From JBEBVQ01 sp037190845 (GTDB lineage: Bacteria; Bacteroidota; Bacteroidia; Chitinophagales; Chitinophagaceae): a stretch of DNA of 64,000 nt. Where the stretch lies: positions 124,001 through 188,000 of the forward strand of contig JBBCJI010000003.1 in NCBI GenBank assembly GCA_037190845.1. Direction: 5' to 3'. Below the pieces are notes generated by a model. It was not told the DNA's origin. It was given only the letters and a program-made list of their open reading frames with translations, and searched no databases. Shown in pieces: positions 17,274 through 25,999 of the stretch; positions within the stretch are counted from its first letter, which is position 1; each line of letters begins with the position of its first letter. The position numbers and the translations under genes are program-made.

Positions 17274-19325
17274 ATGATAACTGACTCCCTGAGCAAATGG
17301 CTTTTAAGGCTGATATATGGCACGATGGTCTGCGTGGGTGTTCCGACAACAGCGCAGATCCCTGTCACACCCGATCCCGGCCAAACCACCCCCTCCCCGC
17401 GTGCTGCCAAACGCTATGAAATCGACGCCAAGCGCCTCGGCGTGGAACCCGACAGCAAAGACGCCCTGCCCCGCTCCCGCGAATTTCTCCGGATAGACAG
17501 CACCTACTACGTTGGCTGGTTCTACGAAGGCGCCTACAAATACAACCATGCAGCCGACTATCTCGGATTCCGCAATGCGTCCATCCCGCTCGAGCGTGCC
17601 CTCAGTCTCATGGAGCGTGACTTCCGCAAAGAACTCCGCACACGCAGTTCCGATTTCTTTACCTTTTATCCCGCATTCCGCTACCATATTGACTATACCC
17701 ATATTGCCTTCTACCTGATGAACTGCTACAGCAATATGGAGGAACCGCAGAGAGTATACGATCTGCTTCGTCGTGTACTGCGCTGGAATTTTCAGCGCGA
17801 CCTGTACATGGATGCCTACAATTACCTCGGATGGACCGTCCACCGCAACCGGTTTTACACCAGCGAAAAATATCCTTTCCTGAAAAATTCCATTGCTGAG
17901 AACGAAGCATTGGCACACCGTTATCTGGATTCAGGAATGAGAAAAATAGAACGGGATAAGATCGTCAACAGAGAAATATTTCCACCGGGATATGAAAAGT
18001 TCGACCGGCTGGCAGTATATCATTACAAAGCCATGCTCTACAGCTATGCACTCAACATAGACAGCGCCTCCCGCTACTACCGGTTGATGCGTAGCAGCGC
18101 CATATTCCCGCACAACAACTACGCAACCTTCCGCGCTATCTGCGGCGACTTCCGCACCGCCGAAATGGAGTATCAGCTTGCAGCCGGCCAGGAGCAGGGT
18201 GATAAGCGGCTGAAAGAATACATTTATTATACCTCTCTGATCAACATATACAAAGGACAAATAAAGCCCGGAATCGAAATGCTCAGGGATGTGATCCGCG
18301 CCAACGGCTCCACCCCGGGTTTTGGCTGGTATAATATAGCACTGGCACGCAGCATGTATTACGATGGCCAGATCAGCGAAAGCAAACGATATACGGATAA
18401 AGCGCTTCAGTTCCGCGAACTGCACATCGGAACTACGCTCGGACAAAGCCACTACGATTTCAGCATTCAGCTCAACAAGCTCATGACCAAAGAAGCGGAA
18501 TGGGAAATGCAACGCTTCGAAAACCGCAATTGGTGGTACAATCCCGTTACACTCGGCAGGATGAGCCAGCTACTGGGCGAAAAGTACCTGCAGCAATTTC
18601 TCATTATCAATCAGTTCGCACAAAATCCAGAACGCGATCAGGTGATCTACAAACTGTTTTCCACCGAAAGCACCGTAAGCTGGGATGAGATCTGGTATCT
18701 TATTAAAGATTTCAGCACACGATTTTTTCTTAATCGTTTCGAAAAAGAACTCGAAACAGACGACCGGAGGTATATCCGTAAGTATTATCAGCTCTTTATT
18801 GCGAAGCTGCAGATCAGCCAGGGAAATTATCAGCAGGCGCAGCGGATATTAAACGAATTGCTCAATGAGCCCAATACGGATCCGGAATATGAAAAGCTGT
18901 TCATTGCACGGGCATTTGAGGCACAGGCAAAATGTGCTGAAAAAATGAAAGACAAAGATACCTACAACAACTGGATGTACCAGTTGTACCTCGTATATCC
19001 GCAATTGATTCCCTATTCCGGCCTGAAAATGAACATGCGCCTGAATGTTTCGGGAATGGAAGACCCTCAGGTAGTAAAACGGCTAAAGGGCTGCAACATC
19101 AATTGGGTGACAAATAACGATATCCCGGCCGTACAGGTCTATATTACATTTACACAAAACGGCGACAAGAAAAATATCGGATACCAGGTGCTGGATGCAA
19201 CCGGCAATATCGTTATACCCAGACAGGGGTTTCTCTGGAAAGATGCGGATGCCGCCGGTAGTGAACTTGCATACCGGCTTTTCAATATTGGAGGGAAGAC
19301 ATCCTCTGAACAGCAAATGAACTAA
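17274..19325 (+). CDS. Exported TPR-rich protein of unknown function
   Basis: A 683-residue protein with an N-terminal hydrophobic stretch (LLRLIYGTMVCVGVPTTAQ) that looks like a signal peptide ending near residue 28. Most of the chain is helical and repeats TPR-like features (for example the YYTSLINIYKGQIKPGIEML and YNIALARSMYYDGQISESKRY segments), so it is probably a periplasmic scaffold. The last 60 residues look beta-rich (VQVYITFTQNGDKKNIGYQVL). I do not recognise the family. The ATG at 17274 is preferred over a TTG two codons upstream. A large hairpin begins in its stop codon. Confidence 0.75.
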   Translation: MITDSLSKWLLRLIYGTMVCVGVPTTAQIPVTPDPGQTTPSPRAAKRYEIDAKRLGVEPDSKDALPRSREFLRIDSTYYVGWFYEGAYKYNHAADYLGFRNASIPLERALSLMERDFRKELRTRSSDFFTFYPAFRYHIDYTHIAFYLMNCYSNMEEPQRVYDLLRRVLRWNFQRDLYMDAYNYLGWTVHRNRFYTSEKYPFLKNSIAENEALAHRYLDSGMRKIERDKIVNREIFPPGYEKFDRLAVYHYKAMLYSYALNIDSASRYYRLMRSSAIFPHNNYATFRAICGDFRTAEMEYQLAAGQEQGDKRLKEYIYYTSLINIYKGQIKPGIEMLRDVIRANGSTPGFGWYNIALARSMYYDGQISESKRYTDKALQFRELHIGTTLGQSHYDFSIQLNKLMTKEAEWEMQRFENRNWWYNPVTLGRMSQLLGEKYLQQFLIINQFAQNPERDQVIYKLFSTESTVSWDEIWYLIKDFSTRFFLNRFEKELETDDRRYIRKYYQLFIAKLQISQGNYQQAQRILNELLNEPNTDPEYEKLFIARAFEAQAKCAEKMKDKDTYNNWMYQLYLVYPQLIPYSGLKMNMRLNVSGMEDPQVVKRLKGCNINWVTNNDIPAVQVYITFTQNGDKKNIGYQVLDATGNIVIPRQGFLWKDADAAGSELAYRLFNIGGKTSSEQQMN

Positions 19326-19385
19326 TGTGACAGATGTGTTGGATGTGATAAACACATTTGTCACATCCAACACATCTGTCACATT
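19324..19385. terminator. 25-bp-arm perfect inverted repeat between convergent genes
   Basis: Arms at 19324-19348 and 19361-19385 are exact reverse complements, with a 12-base spacer. The left arm starts in the TAA stop of the + gene, and the right arm ends 15 bases before the stop of the - gene at 19401. The position argues for a bidirectional terminator or mRNA 3'-end protector, although it is not GC-rich and lacks a long U tract. Within an arm the words CAGATGTG and GGATGTGA are near-repeats. Confidence 0.65.
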
Positions 19386-19400
19386 TCACACATTCACAAT

Positions 19401-19652
19401 TCAATTCTTCCCTACCACAAATACAAATGGAATACTACCTCTGTTGCGGATTGAGATGAGCACATCAGGATTTCTGTTGATGAGCTTATATTTCTGCAAA
19501 TCTATCACTTCAAGAAAACTGGTATAATGCCGGGTCATTACAGCCTGTCGAAGCCACGAAGAAAGAAGCACTGCCGAATAAAGATCCGCAGCAATGATAC
19601 CATTCAGATAGTGCATCCATACTTTGTCCTCGTCCTGGCTGAGCATAAGCAT
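19401..19652 (-). CDS. Small conserved-looking protein, function unknown
   Basis: An 83-residue, soluble-looking protein beginning MLMLSQDEDKVWMHYLNG and ending with a basic/hydrophobic strand (SIPFVFVVGKN). The chosen ATG lies four bases after the stop of the upstream lipoprotein gene, which is typical operon spacing; an in-frame ATG at 19697 would overlap that gene by 41 bases. No family is recognised. Reading frame integrity, operon spacing and the facing hairpin support a real gene. Confidence 0.55.
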   Translation of the reverse strand: MLMLSQDEDKVWMHYLNGIIAADLYSAVLLSSWLRQAVMTRHYTSFLEVIDLQKYKLINRNPDVLISIRNRGSIPFVFVVGKN

Positions 19653-19656
19653 TCGT

Positions 19657-19803
19657 TTAGCGTAAATTGCGAGGAGCTTTGTAAGCCCGGTTAACATCAT
19701 TTCCGCAACCACAATCTTTAAATACACTACAACTTTGTGCCAACAAAACAACAGCACTCAATATAAGTGTATAAATAATCAAGCGTCGTGACCTTTGCCC
19801 CAT
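19657..19803 (-). CDS. 48-residue small lipoprotein
   Basis: MGQRSRRLI opens a basic n-region, a hydrophobic stretch follows (IIYTLILSAVVLLAQ), and the lipobox LAQSC places the lipidated cysteine at residue 25. The mature peptide is only 24 residues with two more cysteines (DCGCGND) and a basic end (KAPRNLR). It was chosen from a longer open frame because the upstream part overlaps the divergent gene and has no homology. It heads a two-gene unit. Function unknown. Confidence 0.6.
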   Translation of the reverse strand: MGQRSRRLIIYTLILSAVVLLAQSCSVFKDCGCGNDVNRAYKAPRNLR

Positions 19804-19822
19804 AACAAAACCTTTACTTTTG
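19794..19822 (+). promoter_or_regulatory. Bacteroidota-type promoter of the MurG-like gene
   Basis: TTTG at 19794-19797 and TACTTTTG at 19815-19822 (exact TAnnTTTG) are 17 bases apart, the expected -33/-7 layout. The predicted start of transcription falls just before the TTG start at 19838. The -33 element lies inside the divergent lipoprotein gene. Confidence 0.55.
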
Positions 19823-19837
19823 TAAAAATAACAATTA

Positions 19838-20932
19838 TTGCGAACCGGAAAAGTTAAGCGTTTGTTGATTGCCCCGCTCGACTGGGGCTTAGGGCATGCT
19901 ACCCGGTGCATTCCTCTCATTAACTATATACAGAAGCTGGGACATGAAGCAGTTATCGCCGGGAATGAATCTCAGCAAGCCTTTTTCCGGAAAATTTTCC
20001 CTGGTATAAATGTCTGGCATCTTGACGGTTACAATGTACGATACAGCCGGCATAAGGCAACGTTCCTGCCCGTACTGCTGAGGCAACTTCCGAGGCTCAC
20101 ACATACTATAAAACAGGAAAAAGAATGGCTGCACAGACAAATGCAGCAAAACCCTGTTGACGGAATTATCTCCGACAATCGGTACGGACTTTATCATGAT
20201 CACATCCCTTCGGTAATCATGACGCACCAATTGCAGATCATGACCGGCATGGGGAGTTATACCGACCATTTTATCCGCTCGCTACACTACCGCTATCTGA
20301 ATCGCTTTGATGCTGTGTGGGTTCCTGATGTTCCGGAATATCCCAACCTGTCAGGAAAATTAGGGCATCCCGATAAAATACCCGGACACACAATATATAT
20401 CGGGCTATTGTCGCAATACACAAATGACAACACATCTGGTATAATGCCCAAACACCTGCTCATACTTTTATCCGGGCCGGAGCCCCAGCGCAGCCTGCTG
20501 TCGGATCTGCTGTGGGAACAGGTACAATCCCATAAAGGCAAGGTTGTATTTGTAGAAGGCAGCAATCGTGCAGTATCCCGGGAACAGATCCCGCCACATA
20601 TCACCTGGCATAACCTGCTTACCACATACGACCTGCAGCCCCTTATCAGAGATGCATCCTGTATCGTATGCCGCAGCGGATATTCCTCCCTCATGGATCT
20701 GGTTGCTTTAGGAAAGACAGCCATACTCATTCCCACACCCGGACAAACAGAACAGGAATACCTGGGTAACCATCTGCAACAGCAGGGAATATTTTACACC
20801 GCCCAGCAACACAGATTTTCCCTCAAAACAGCGCTGCATAACATAAATTCTTTCCCTTTTACAAAACCACTGGCAACAGAGCATTTCCTGCTGCACCAGC
20901 CAACGCTTGCAGACTGGATCAATCGTCTGTAA
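19838..20932 (+). CDS. MurG-like (GT28, GT-B) glycosyltransferase
   Basis: A 364-residue protein with LLIAPLDWGLGHATRCIPLI near the N-terminus (the glycine-rich GHxTR loop of MurG/GT28-like enzymes) and a C-terminal donor domain with LLILLSGPEPQRS, VCRSGYSSLMDLVALGKTAILIPTPGQTEQEYLGNHL. This is the 'PTPGQ.EQ..NA' type signature of UDP-sugar binding. It is cytosolic or peripheral. True murG would normally sit in the dcw cluster, so this is a paralogue of unknown acceptor. TTG start: no alternative ATG exists in the first 130 codons. Confidence 0.75.
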   Translation: MRTGKVKRLLIAPLDWGLGHATRCIPLINYIQKLGHEAVIAGNESQQAFFRKIFPGINVWHLDGYNVRYSRHKATFLPVLLRQLPRLTHTIKQEKEWLHRQMQQNPVDGIISDNRYGLYHDHIPSVIMTHQLQIMTGMGSYTDHFIRSLHYRYLNRFDAVWVPDVPEYPNLSGKLGHPDKIPGHTIYIGLLSQYTNDNTSGIMPKHLLILLSGPEPQRSLLSDLLWEQVQSHKGKVVFVEGSNRAVSREQIPPHITWHNLLTTYDLQPLIRDASCIVCRSGYSSLMDLVALGKTAILIPTPGQTEQEYLGNHLQQQGIFYTAQQHRFSLKTALHNINSFPFTKPLATEHFLLHQPTLADWINRL

Positions 20933-20940
20933 CACACTCA

Positions 20941-21402
20941 CTAACGGGTGCTTTTCACGATCCGCTCTGTTCTGATAAAAACTCCGTCATCACCGGCAAT
21001 ACGCATCACAGTGATCTCCTGAATAACAGATGTATCAACACAACTGTTACCTGCAGATACGATCACATCATACGCTCCGGAAAACCGTACTTCAAAAAAT
21101 GAATCAACGGCAGCGGCAATGTCCTGTCCGTTTCTCCGCCATCGCCATGTATAACCCGGACCGCTGGTTGTGGAGATGAAGGCGCTGTTTCCCGAGCAGA
21201 ATATCGTATCTCCTTCCAGCAACAATGAGGCATGAGGCATAGTATTTACGATAATACTGATCGCATCCGAAGTATCACTGCAGCCATGACCTGTTGTCGT
21301 TACTAAATAATAATTTCCGGCCAACAGCACTGTATAGCGATCATTAACAGCACCGGATATCGCACCTGCATTACCAGGCAGCCATTCTGAACAAGTAGAC
21401 AT
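20941..21402 (-). pseudogene. 5'-truncated fragment of an Ig-like repeat surface protein
   Basis: 153 codons with no signal peptide. The frame begins in the middle of one Ig/SprB-type repeat (GNAGAISGAVNDRYTVLLAGNYYLV, then GHGCSDTSDAI) and continues through one complete repeat (TIFCSGNSAFISTTSGPGYTWRWRRNG...SGAYDVIV). It ends without a T9SS sorting domain. A TGA in frame four codons upstream blocks extension. It begins only 21 bases after the M36 peptidase gene, so it may be a relic of a fused or adjacent repeat protein. Coupled expression as a cytosolic fragment cannot be excluded. Confidence 0.5.
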
Positions 21403-21423
21403 GCCTGATGATCAACCCGCAGC

Positions 21424-24408
21424 TTAACGATGCACCACTCTGACCTTGCCTGTCTGAATGATTTTACCCGTTTGCAACACGATGATATAAGACCCGGGAG
21501 CCAGAGCTCCGGTATGGAATACATACCTGGCTACATCCTTTCGGATTTCTGTCTGCTGCAGCTTTTTCCCCATAACATCATACAACGAAATAGACCCCGC
21601 AGAAATATTACCGGAAAGCACCACAGACACCAGCTCATCCGCAGGATTAGGATACAGCATCATCGGGAATGCACCATTCACATAAGGTACACCTGCAGTT
21701 TTCTCACCGGCATCATAAATCACAAAATCGTCCAGCGCAGCTTCCACAGTTCCCTGCCCCTGGTTGGGCAGGCTGTTATTAATACGGTCGGTAGCTATAA
21801 ACCGGAGCTGTACCGATTTAGCCTGCGGCAGATATTCCTTTACTGCGAATATCCTCCGACGCCAGCTATGATCAGACTGGAACGTATGCTCCACAGACGA
21901 AAACCAGGCGTTGGCGCTGGTATTACCATTTTTGATCTGCACCTGCCAGGCATCTGACCGCCCGTTGGCGCCCCGGTCGTTGGAAAACCAGCGGTAATAA
22001 GATATCACCGGGTTTTCATAACCCTCCAGGTCAAATACAGGAGTGATCACCGTTGTATTGCCGTTGTCCACATCCGCAGCGTTAATATTAGTAGGAGCAG
22101 TACCTGCCGGCGGATTGGCAGTGACCAGGCACTGACCCGTACCATCCCCATAGGTACGGTCATACCCCGGCTGGCAGGGCAGCTGCCCCATGACGCTATT
22201 CAGGTACGAAGCCACCGGCACTGCTCTTTCCCAGATACCCTCTGTGGCATTGTCGCCGGTATTTTCTCCGATCTTCCAGTCTGTTGCCGTTTGCTCAAAG
22301 TCCATCTCATACCGTGTATGCAGACCCACGCCAAACTGATATGGTATGTTTGACTGATCCGCGGACAGACCGGGATCGTAACCTGCGGGGGCAAATACAT
22401 TCGTTGCACCTGTGTAATCCTTTAATGCAAAAAAGTAATCAATAATGTTGCCGGCCGGCTGTCCGGGAATGAGGGCTGTATAGGTCATGCTGCCCACAGA
22501 CACAGGCGTCATGACCACCGTATCCCAGGCCCCGGTTGTCCGTGTCCGGTAGTGCAGCGATATATCCCCGAACAAGGGCAGGCTTTCCGGCGCCAGCGCT
22601 ATCTCTGTCGTTATGGTAACCGGGGTGGAGGCGGGCTGGTTAGGCGTCTCTTCATGCACAACACCTGCATCTGCCAGCAGATAGATGCCATGACGTGCAA
22701 ACGCCGTAACGATCTCGTCAAAATGGGGCGTTCCGTTCTTCAGGTCATTGTCGTCATCATCATTAAGCAAAGCCGATATCAGTATATCATAATATACAGC
22801 ACCCTCCATTCCGTTGGGGCCGTCCGGGATATCATACCAGGTACGGGTAAACAGCTTCATCATCGTATCCACACTACCCGTGTTCACCGCCACATCCCAC
22901 CACGCGCCGGCAATGATCTCTCCGTCTGAATGTACTTCTCCCCGAATGTCACGGGGATAAACTTTCGGCGTCTGGTCATAACGCCGGATCAAACCGCTAC
23001 CGCTGACATACGCTCCTTCTCCGATCAGAGGATCGTGCGTGAGCGCCATAGCCCAGACATCTGCCTGCCCTTCGTTAAGCGCTCCGTTCTGCATACCACT
23101 GTTCGTGCCTCTGCGCCACCGGTAGAACCGGTTGGCAATCGCATGACCGTATTCGTGGTATATTATATCACTGCACAGGGCAAAGGAATTACAGCCGTTA
23201 CCCGCCTGGTAGAAATTCAGTGAATTATTCCCTCCATTATAAAAAGCATTGCAGGTACCGGACACATCCACATTCGTAGTAACAGGAACATCCAGTGTTG
23301 TAAAATCGGTGAAATATTTCTTCATAAAGTCATGAATACGGGTTACGTGATAGTAAGCATTTACATGACGTGTACCCGAAGGGGCGGAGGTATCAAATGT
23401 ATAAATGGTACCGTTGGCAGCAGCATTGTAGCTGAAAGACGGGGTGTTATTGTTCGCCAGGCCGGCCCTTACCCGCGCCCATCTGCCCTGCAGACTGACC
23501 GAAGCCGTTACCGGCGGGTTACGGGAGGCAATATCTATAGCACCGGATGTATCCGTGTAATATTCAGTACCGCCGATGGTGATCCGCAGATGCGCCAGCG
23601 GTTCGTCTGTAAGAGGGTCTGACGGTGTTTGTGCACGTACCCTCCCCTTTACTTTCATGTCAAACTGCTCTTTTACCTCATCATCCCGGTACAGCAAAAC
23701 ACCGCTGATAGCATCAACATAGCCTGTGAAATGTGCCTCCCGGCCATCTTCCAGGGAGCCGGAAACCCGGAAATACCAAGAGGGACGAAGATCATATCCC
23801 CCGACTTCCGCGGGAACCGGGAACCATACCCATTCAGGCTCTGTGATCGCTTCCGCAATACTCATGGATCCGATATCCGCGACGGCAGCAGCCAGCTCCG
23901 CAGCTGCCGGGGGCACCGGGATCCGGCTCCTGTCTGCCACACCATAGGAATAATTACGTATCCGCAATAATTTCCCCTCCTTTGTGAACCGGAGTGTTAA
24001 GCCGGAAAATGCGACCCGGTGGCCAGCAAAATACTGTTCATATTCCGCATACACGGCATGCGGCGCTTCGCGGACACCCGTCTGCCGCCAGTGCTCCGGC
24101 TGCAGACCCAGTGACGGCAGCAGGCGCTCCATGCAATAAGCCGCTTTTTCGTGGAATGTATTTCCCGGGATATCCATTGCCGGGCCATGCAGGTCGCGAT
24201 ACTGACCGGTGACCTTATCCCGGTGGCCCATCCAGCCGGGCAGCACCGGTTGCAGCGAAGGTAACTGCAACCGGGATATTGTACCCGCGTCTGCCGGCAT
24301 CTGGTAAGACATACCGGAAAAGACCGACCGGTTGTAATGAGCTGTATGCTGTGTATAGGCACTGATGGTGATCAGTACCAGGGCCAAAGATGATAATATT
24401 TTCTTCAT
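21424..24408 (-). CDS. Secreted M36-like (fungalysin) metallopeptidase with T9SS type A domain
   Basis: A 994-residue T9SS cargo protein. Signal peptide at 1-19 (ILSSLALVLITISAYTQ), a fungalysin/thermolysin-type propeptide (about 60-240), then a zinc peptidase domain with HEYGH at 418-422 and a downstream glutamate in NEGQAD (E446) as third zinc ligand. A later jelly-roll-like region (about 700-915; ALDDFVIYD) may bind substrate, and the last 75 residues (MLYPNPADELVSVVL...VMGKKLQQ) are a type A sorting domain. It would be matured and released or anchored at the cell surface to degrade proteins. Same strand as the cassette genes but 208 bases beyond the PNGase F-like gene. Confidence 0.85.
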   Translation of the reverse strand: MKKILSSLALVLITISAYTQHTAHYNRSVFSGMSYQMPADAGTISRLQLPSLQPVLPGWMGHRDKVTGQYRDLHGPAMDIPGNTFHEKAAYCMERLLPSLGLQPEHWRQTGVREAPHAVYAEYEQYFAGHRVAFSGLTLRFTKEGKLLRIRNYSYGVADRSRIPVPPAAAELAAAVADIGSMSIAEAITEPEWVWFPVPAEVGGYDLRPSWYFRVSGSLEDGREAHFTGYVDAISGVLLYRDDEVKEQFDMKVKGRVRAQTPSDPLTDEPLAHLRITIGGTEYYTDTSGAIDIASRNPPVTASVSLQGRWARVRAGLANNNTPSFSYNAAANGTIYTFDTSAPSGTRHVNAYYHVTRIHDFMKKYFTDFTTLDVPVTTNVDVSGTCNAFYNGGNNSLNFYQAGNGCNSFALCSDIIYHEYGHAIANRFYRWRRGTNSGMQNGALNEGQADVWAMALTHDPLIGEGAYVSGSGLIRRYDQTPKVYPRDIRGEVHSDGEIIAGAWWDVAVNTGSVDTMMKLFTRTWYDIPDGPNGMEGAVYYDILISALLNDDDDNDLKNGTPHFDEIVTAFARHGIYLLADAGVVHEETPNQPASTPVTITTEIALAPESLPLFGDISLHYRTRTTGAWDTVVMTPVSVGSMTYTALIPGQPAGNIIDYFFALKDYTGATNVFAPAGYDPGLSADQSNIPYQFGVGLHTRYEMDFEQTATDWKIGENTGDNATEGIWERAVPVASYLNSVMGQLPCQPGYDRTYGDGTGQCLVTANPPAGTAPTNINAADVDNGNTTVITPVFDLEGYENPVISYYRWFSNDRGANGRSDAWQVQIKNGNTSANAWFSSVEHTFQSDHSWRRRIFAVKEYLPQAKSVQLRFIATDRINNSLPNQGQGTVEAALDDFVIYDAGEKTAGVPYVNGAFPMMLYPNPADELVSVVLSGNISAGSISLYDVMGKKLQQTEIRKDVARYVFHTGALAPGSYIIVLQTGKIIQTGKVRVVHR

Positions 24409-24552
24409 TTTATTTTAAAGTATGCTTTTCGATTTACTAAGAAGGGACGCTCCGCAGCACTTAAGGATACGAAACAAATGTCGCCATGATATTTCTTCCG
24501 CACACGAAAAGCACGGGTACAAAAAAGGGTACAATCGATAATGATCTGACAT

Positions 24553-24569
24553 AACACATGAAATGTGTT
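24553..24569 (-). terminator. Small hairpin after the PNGase F-like gene
   Basis: AACACAT, loop GAA, ATGTGTT: a perfect 7-bp stem, 48 bases past the stop of the gene ending at 24617 and 145 bases ahead of the M36 peptidase start. No strong T tract follows on the minus strand. It may end the cassette transcript; weak evidence. Confidence 0.3.
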
Positions 24570-24616
24570 TGTAAAATTTTGAATAAACAACATTGTGTGA
24601 AATTGCGCTACGTGAA

Positions 24617-25960
24617 TTATCTTCCGGCCTTTAATAATTTCTCTGTCTTCATGATCATCCCCGCGTTGTCCTGTACGTGTATAATATACATTCCCTCCGG
24701 CAGATGCCCTACTGTTACCTGCTTCACATACTCCTGTCTGGCCACGACTCTACCATCCATACTGTGGATGGATACAGATACAGGAGTCACCGCACGGATA
24801 TATACCACATCAGATACCGGGTTAGGGTGTATCTGTACGTCCGGCACGGACTGGTCCGCGACAGAAAGCAGGCCCCGGGTTTTCCCTTGCAGGTACAATG
24901 ACAGCGGGATATTGCCTTCTCCACCCACAAACCGTGCATCGGGCACAGTAATCCTGAAAGTATGAGTACCGGCATTCAGCGGCCCCAGATCAATCCTGCG
25001 GATCGGGATCACATCACCCGGACACCAGTTGCTGAATGATTGCCATTGCGCATCCGTTCTCGGCGTGCGGCCGTAAATTCCATTACCCTGCGTGTTATAC
25101 TTACGGAAAGGCTCACAGGTAAGGCTGCCCGGCTTATATTGATGGATCTCATCATTATTGAAATAAACAAAGTGATCACGCCGGTTGTATTCCTCACCGC
25201 CGGAATTAGCGCCATGATTGGAAGTGATCAGGAAAAAAGCAGCATCTGTCAGATCCTGCTCCAGGGTAAAGGAAATGGTCCTTTCGGTTTTGCCAACTTC
25301 ATCGGTTGCATTGCTGTCATAGTTATTAAAGGACGCTTTGAATGATAATGGCATCAGCACATGATCTGTCTCTGCAGTCGCCGGCACACCTGTTTCAAAA
25401 GACAGCGTTCCGTAAAAGACATCATTCCGTCCGGAACATCCGGCCACTTCGTTGTTGGCCGCATACGGCACACCGAATACTTCCAGCTCTGCCCAGATAT
25501 CATACTGCGACCGGATGTTGGCATCACGGAGCAGCACAGAGATATTGTTAATCTCAAACCTGAAGGGGACCGTATCCGGCATGATGTTCTTGTTCATAAA
25601 AGGTGTGATGAACCTGCCCACTTCTATACGATCCACATCGTCGGGGTCATAAGTAGTGGCTCCTTTGGATACAAAAGCCAGGTTTACATTCCCGATCCTG
25701 TCATAATTATCACAAGATGCCTTTATGACCACATGCATCAACAGTGTATCACCGATGGATTGCAGTTGCTGCTCGGTCAGCCGGGTCGCATAAAGATCAT
25801 TCCGGTGACGGATTACCCCGGAGGGGACAGGATGCGTCACGGTCTGGGCATATCCGTCATAAAATAGTACTTCATCAAAAACCTGGATACGGTTCTGCGC
25901 AGAGGAAGCTAATGGAAGAAATGTAAAAGTGCTCAGCAGCACAACGATTGTTTTGTTCAT
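24617..25960 (-). CDS. PNGase F-like peptide-N-glycosidase with T9SS type A domain (copy 1)
   Basis: A 447-residue exported protein. Signal peptide to about residue 21 (FLPLASSAQ). The body matches the PNGase F two-domain fold at several landmarks: CDNYDRI (83-89; aligns with CDEWDRY of Elizabethkingia PNGase F, whose Asp is catalytic), GRFITPF (115-121), a GGEEYNRRDH stretch (254-263; E257 aligns with catalytic Glu206) and NWCPGDVIPIRRIDL (311-325). The third PNGase F acid (Glu118) seems to map to an Asp in SQYDIW; that alignment is uncertain. The C-terminus (HPNPVSDVVYIR...) is a type A sorting domain. Predicted role: removal of N-glycans from glycoproteins at the cell surface. Last gene of cassette copy 1, 39 bases after the 887-aa gene. 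Confidence 0.78.
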   Translation of the reverse strand: MNKTIVVLLSTFTFLPLASSAQNRIQVFDEVLFYDGYAQTVTHPVPSGVIRHRNDLYATRLTEQQLQSIGDTLLMHVVIKASCDNYDRIGNVNLAFVSKGATTYDPDDVDRIEVGRFITPFMNKNIMPDTVPFRFEINNISVLLRDANIRSQYDIWAELEVFGVPYAANNEVAGCSGRNDVFYGTLSFETGVPATAETDHVLMPLSFKASFNNYDSNATDEVGKTERTISFTLEQDLTDAAFFLITSNHGANSGGEEYNRRDHFVYFNNDEIHQYKPGSLTCEPFRKYNTQGNGIYGRTPRTDAQWQSFSNWCPGDVIPIRRIDLGPLNAGTHTFRITVPDARFVGGEGNIPLSLYLQGKTRGLLSVADQSVPDVQIHPNPVSDVVYIRAVTPVSVSIHSMDGRVVARQEYVKQVTVGHLPEGMYIIHVQDNAGMIMKTEKLLKAGR

Positions 25961-25999
25961 AAAACCACTTTGATATGTTTGTTAATAAGCAATAAAAGA

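Noticed and set aside
17304..17918. 204-codon open frame on - inside the TPR protein gene
   Set aside because: Antisense shadow of a GC-rich coding region; no domain and no promoter.
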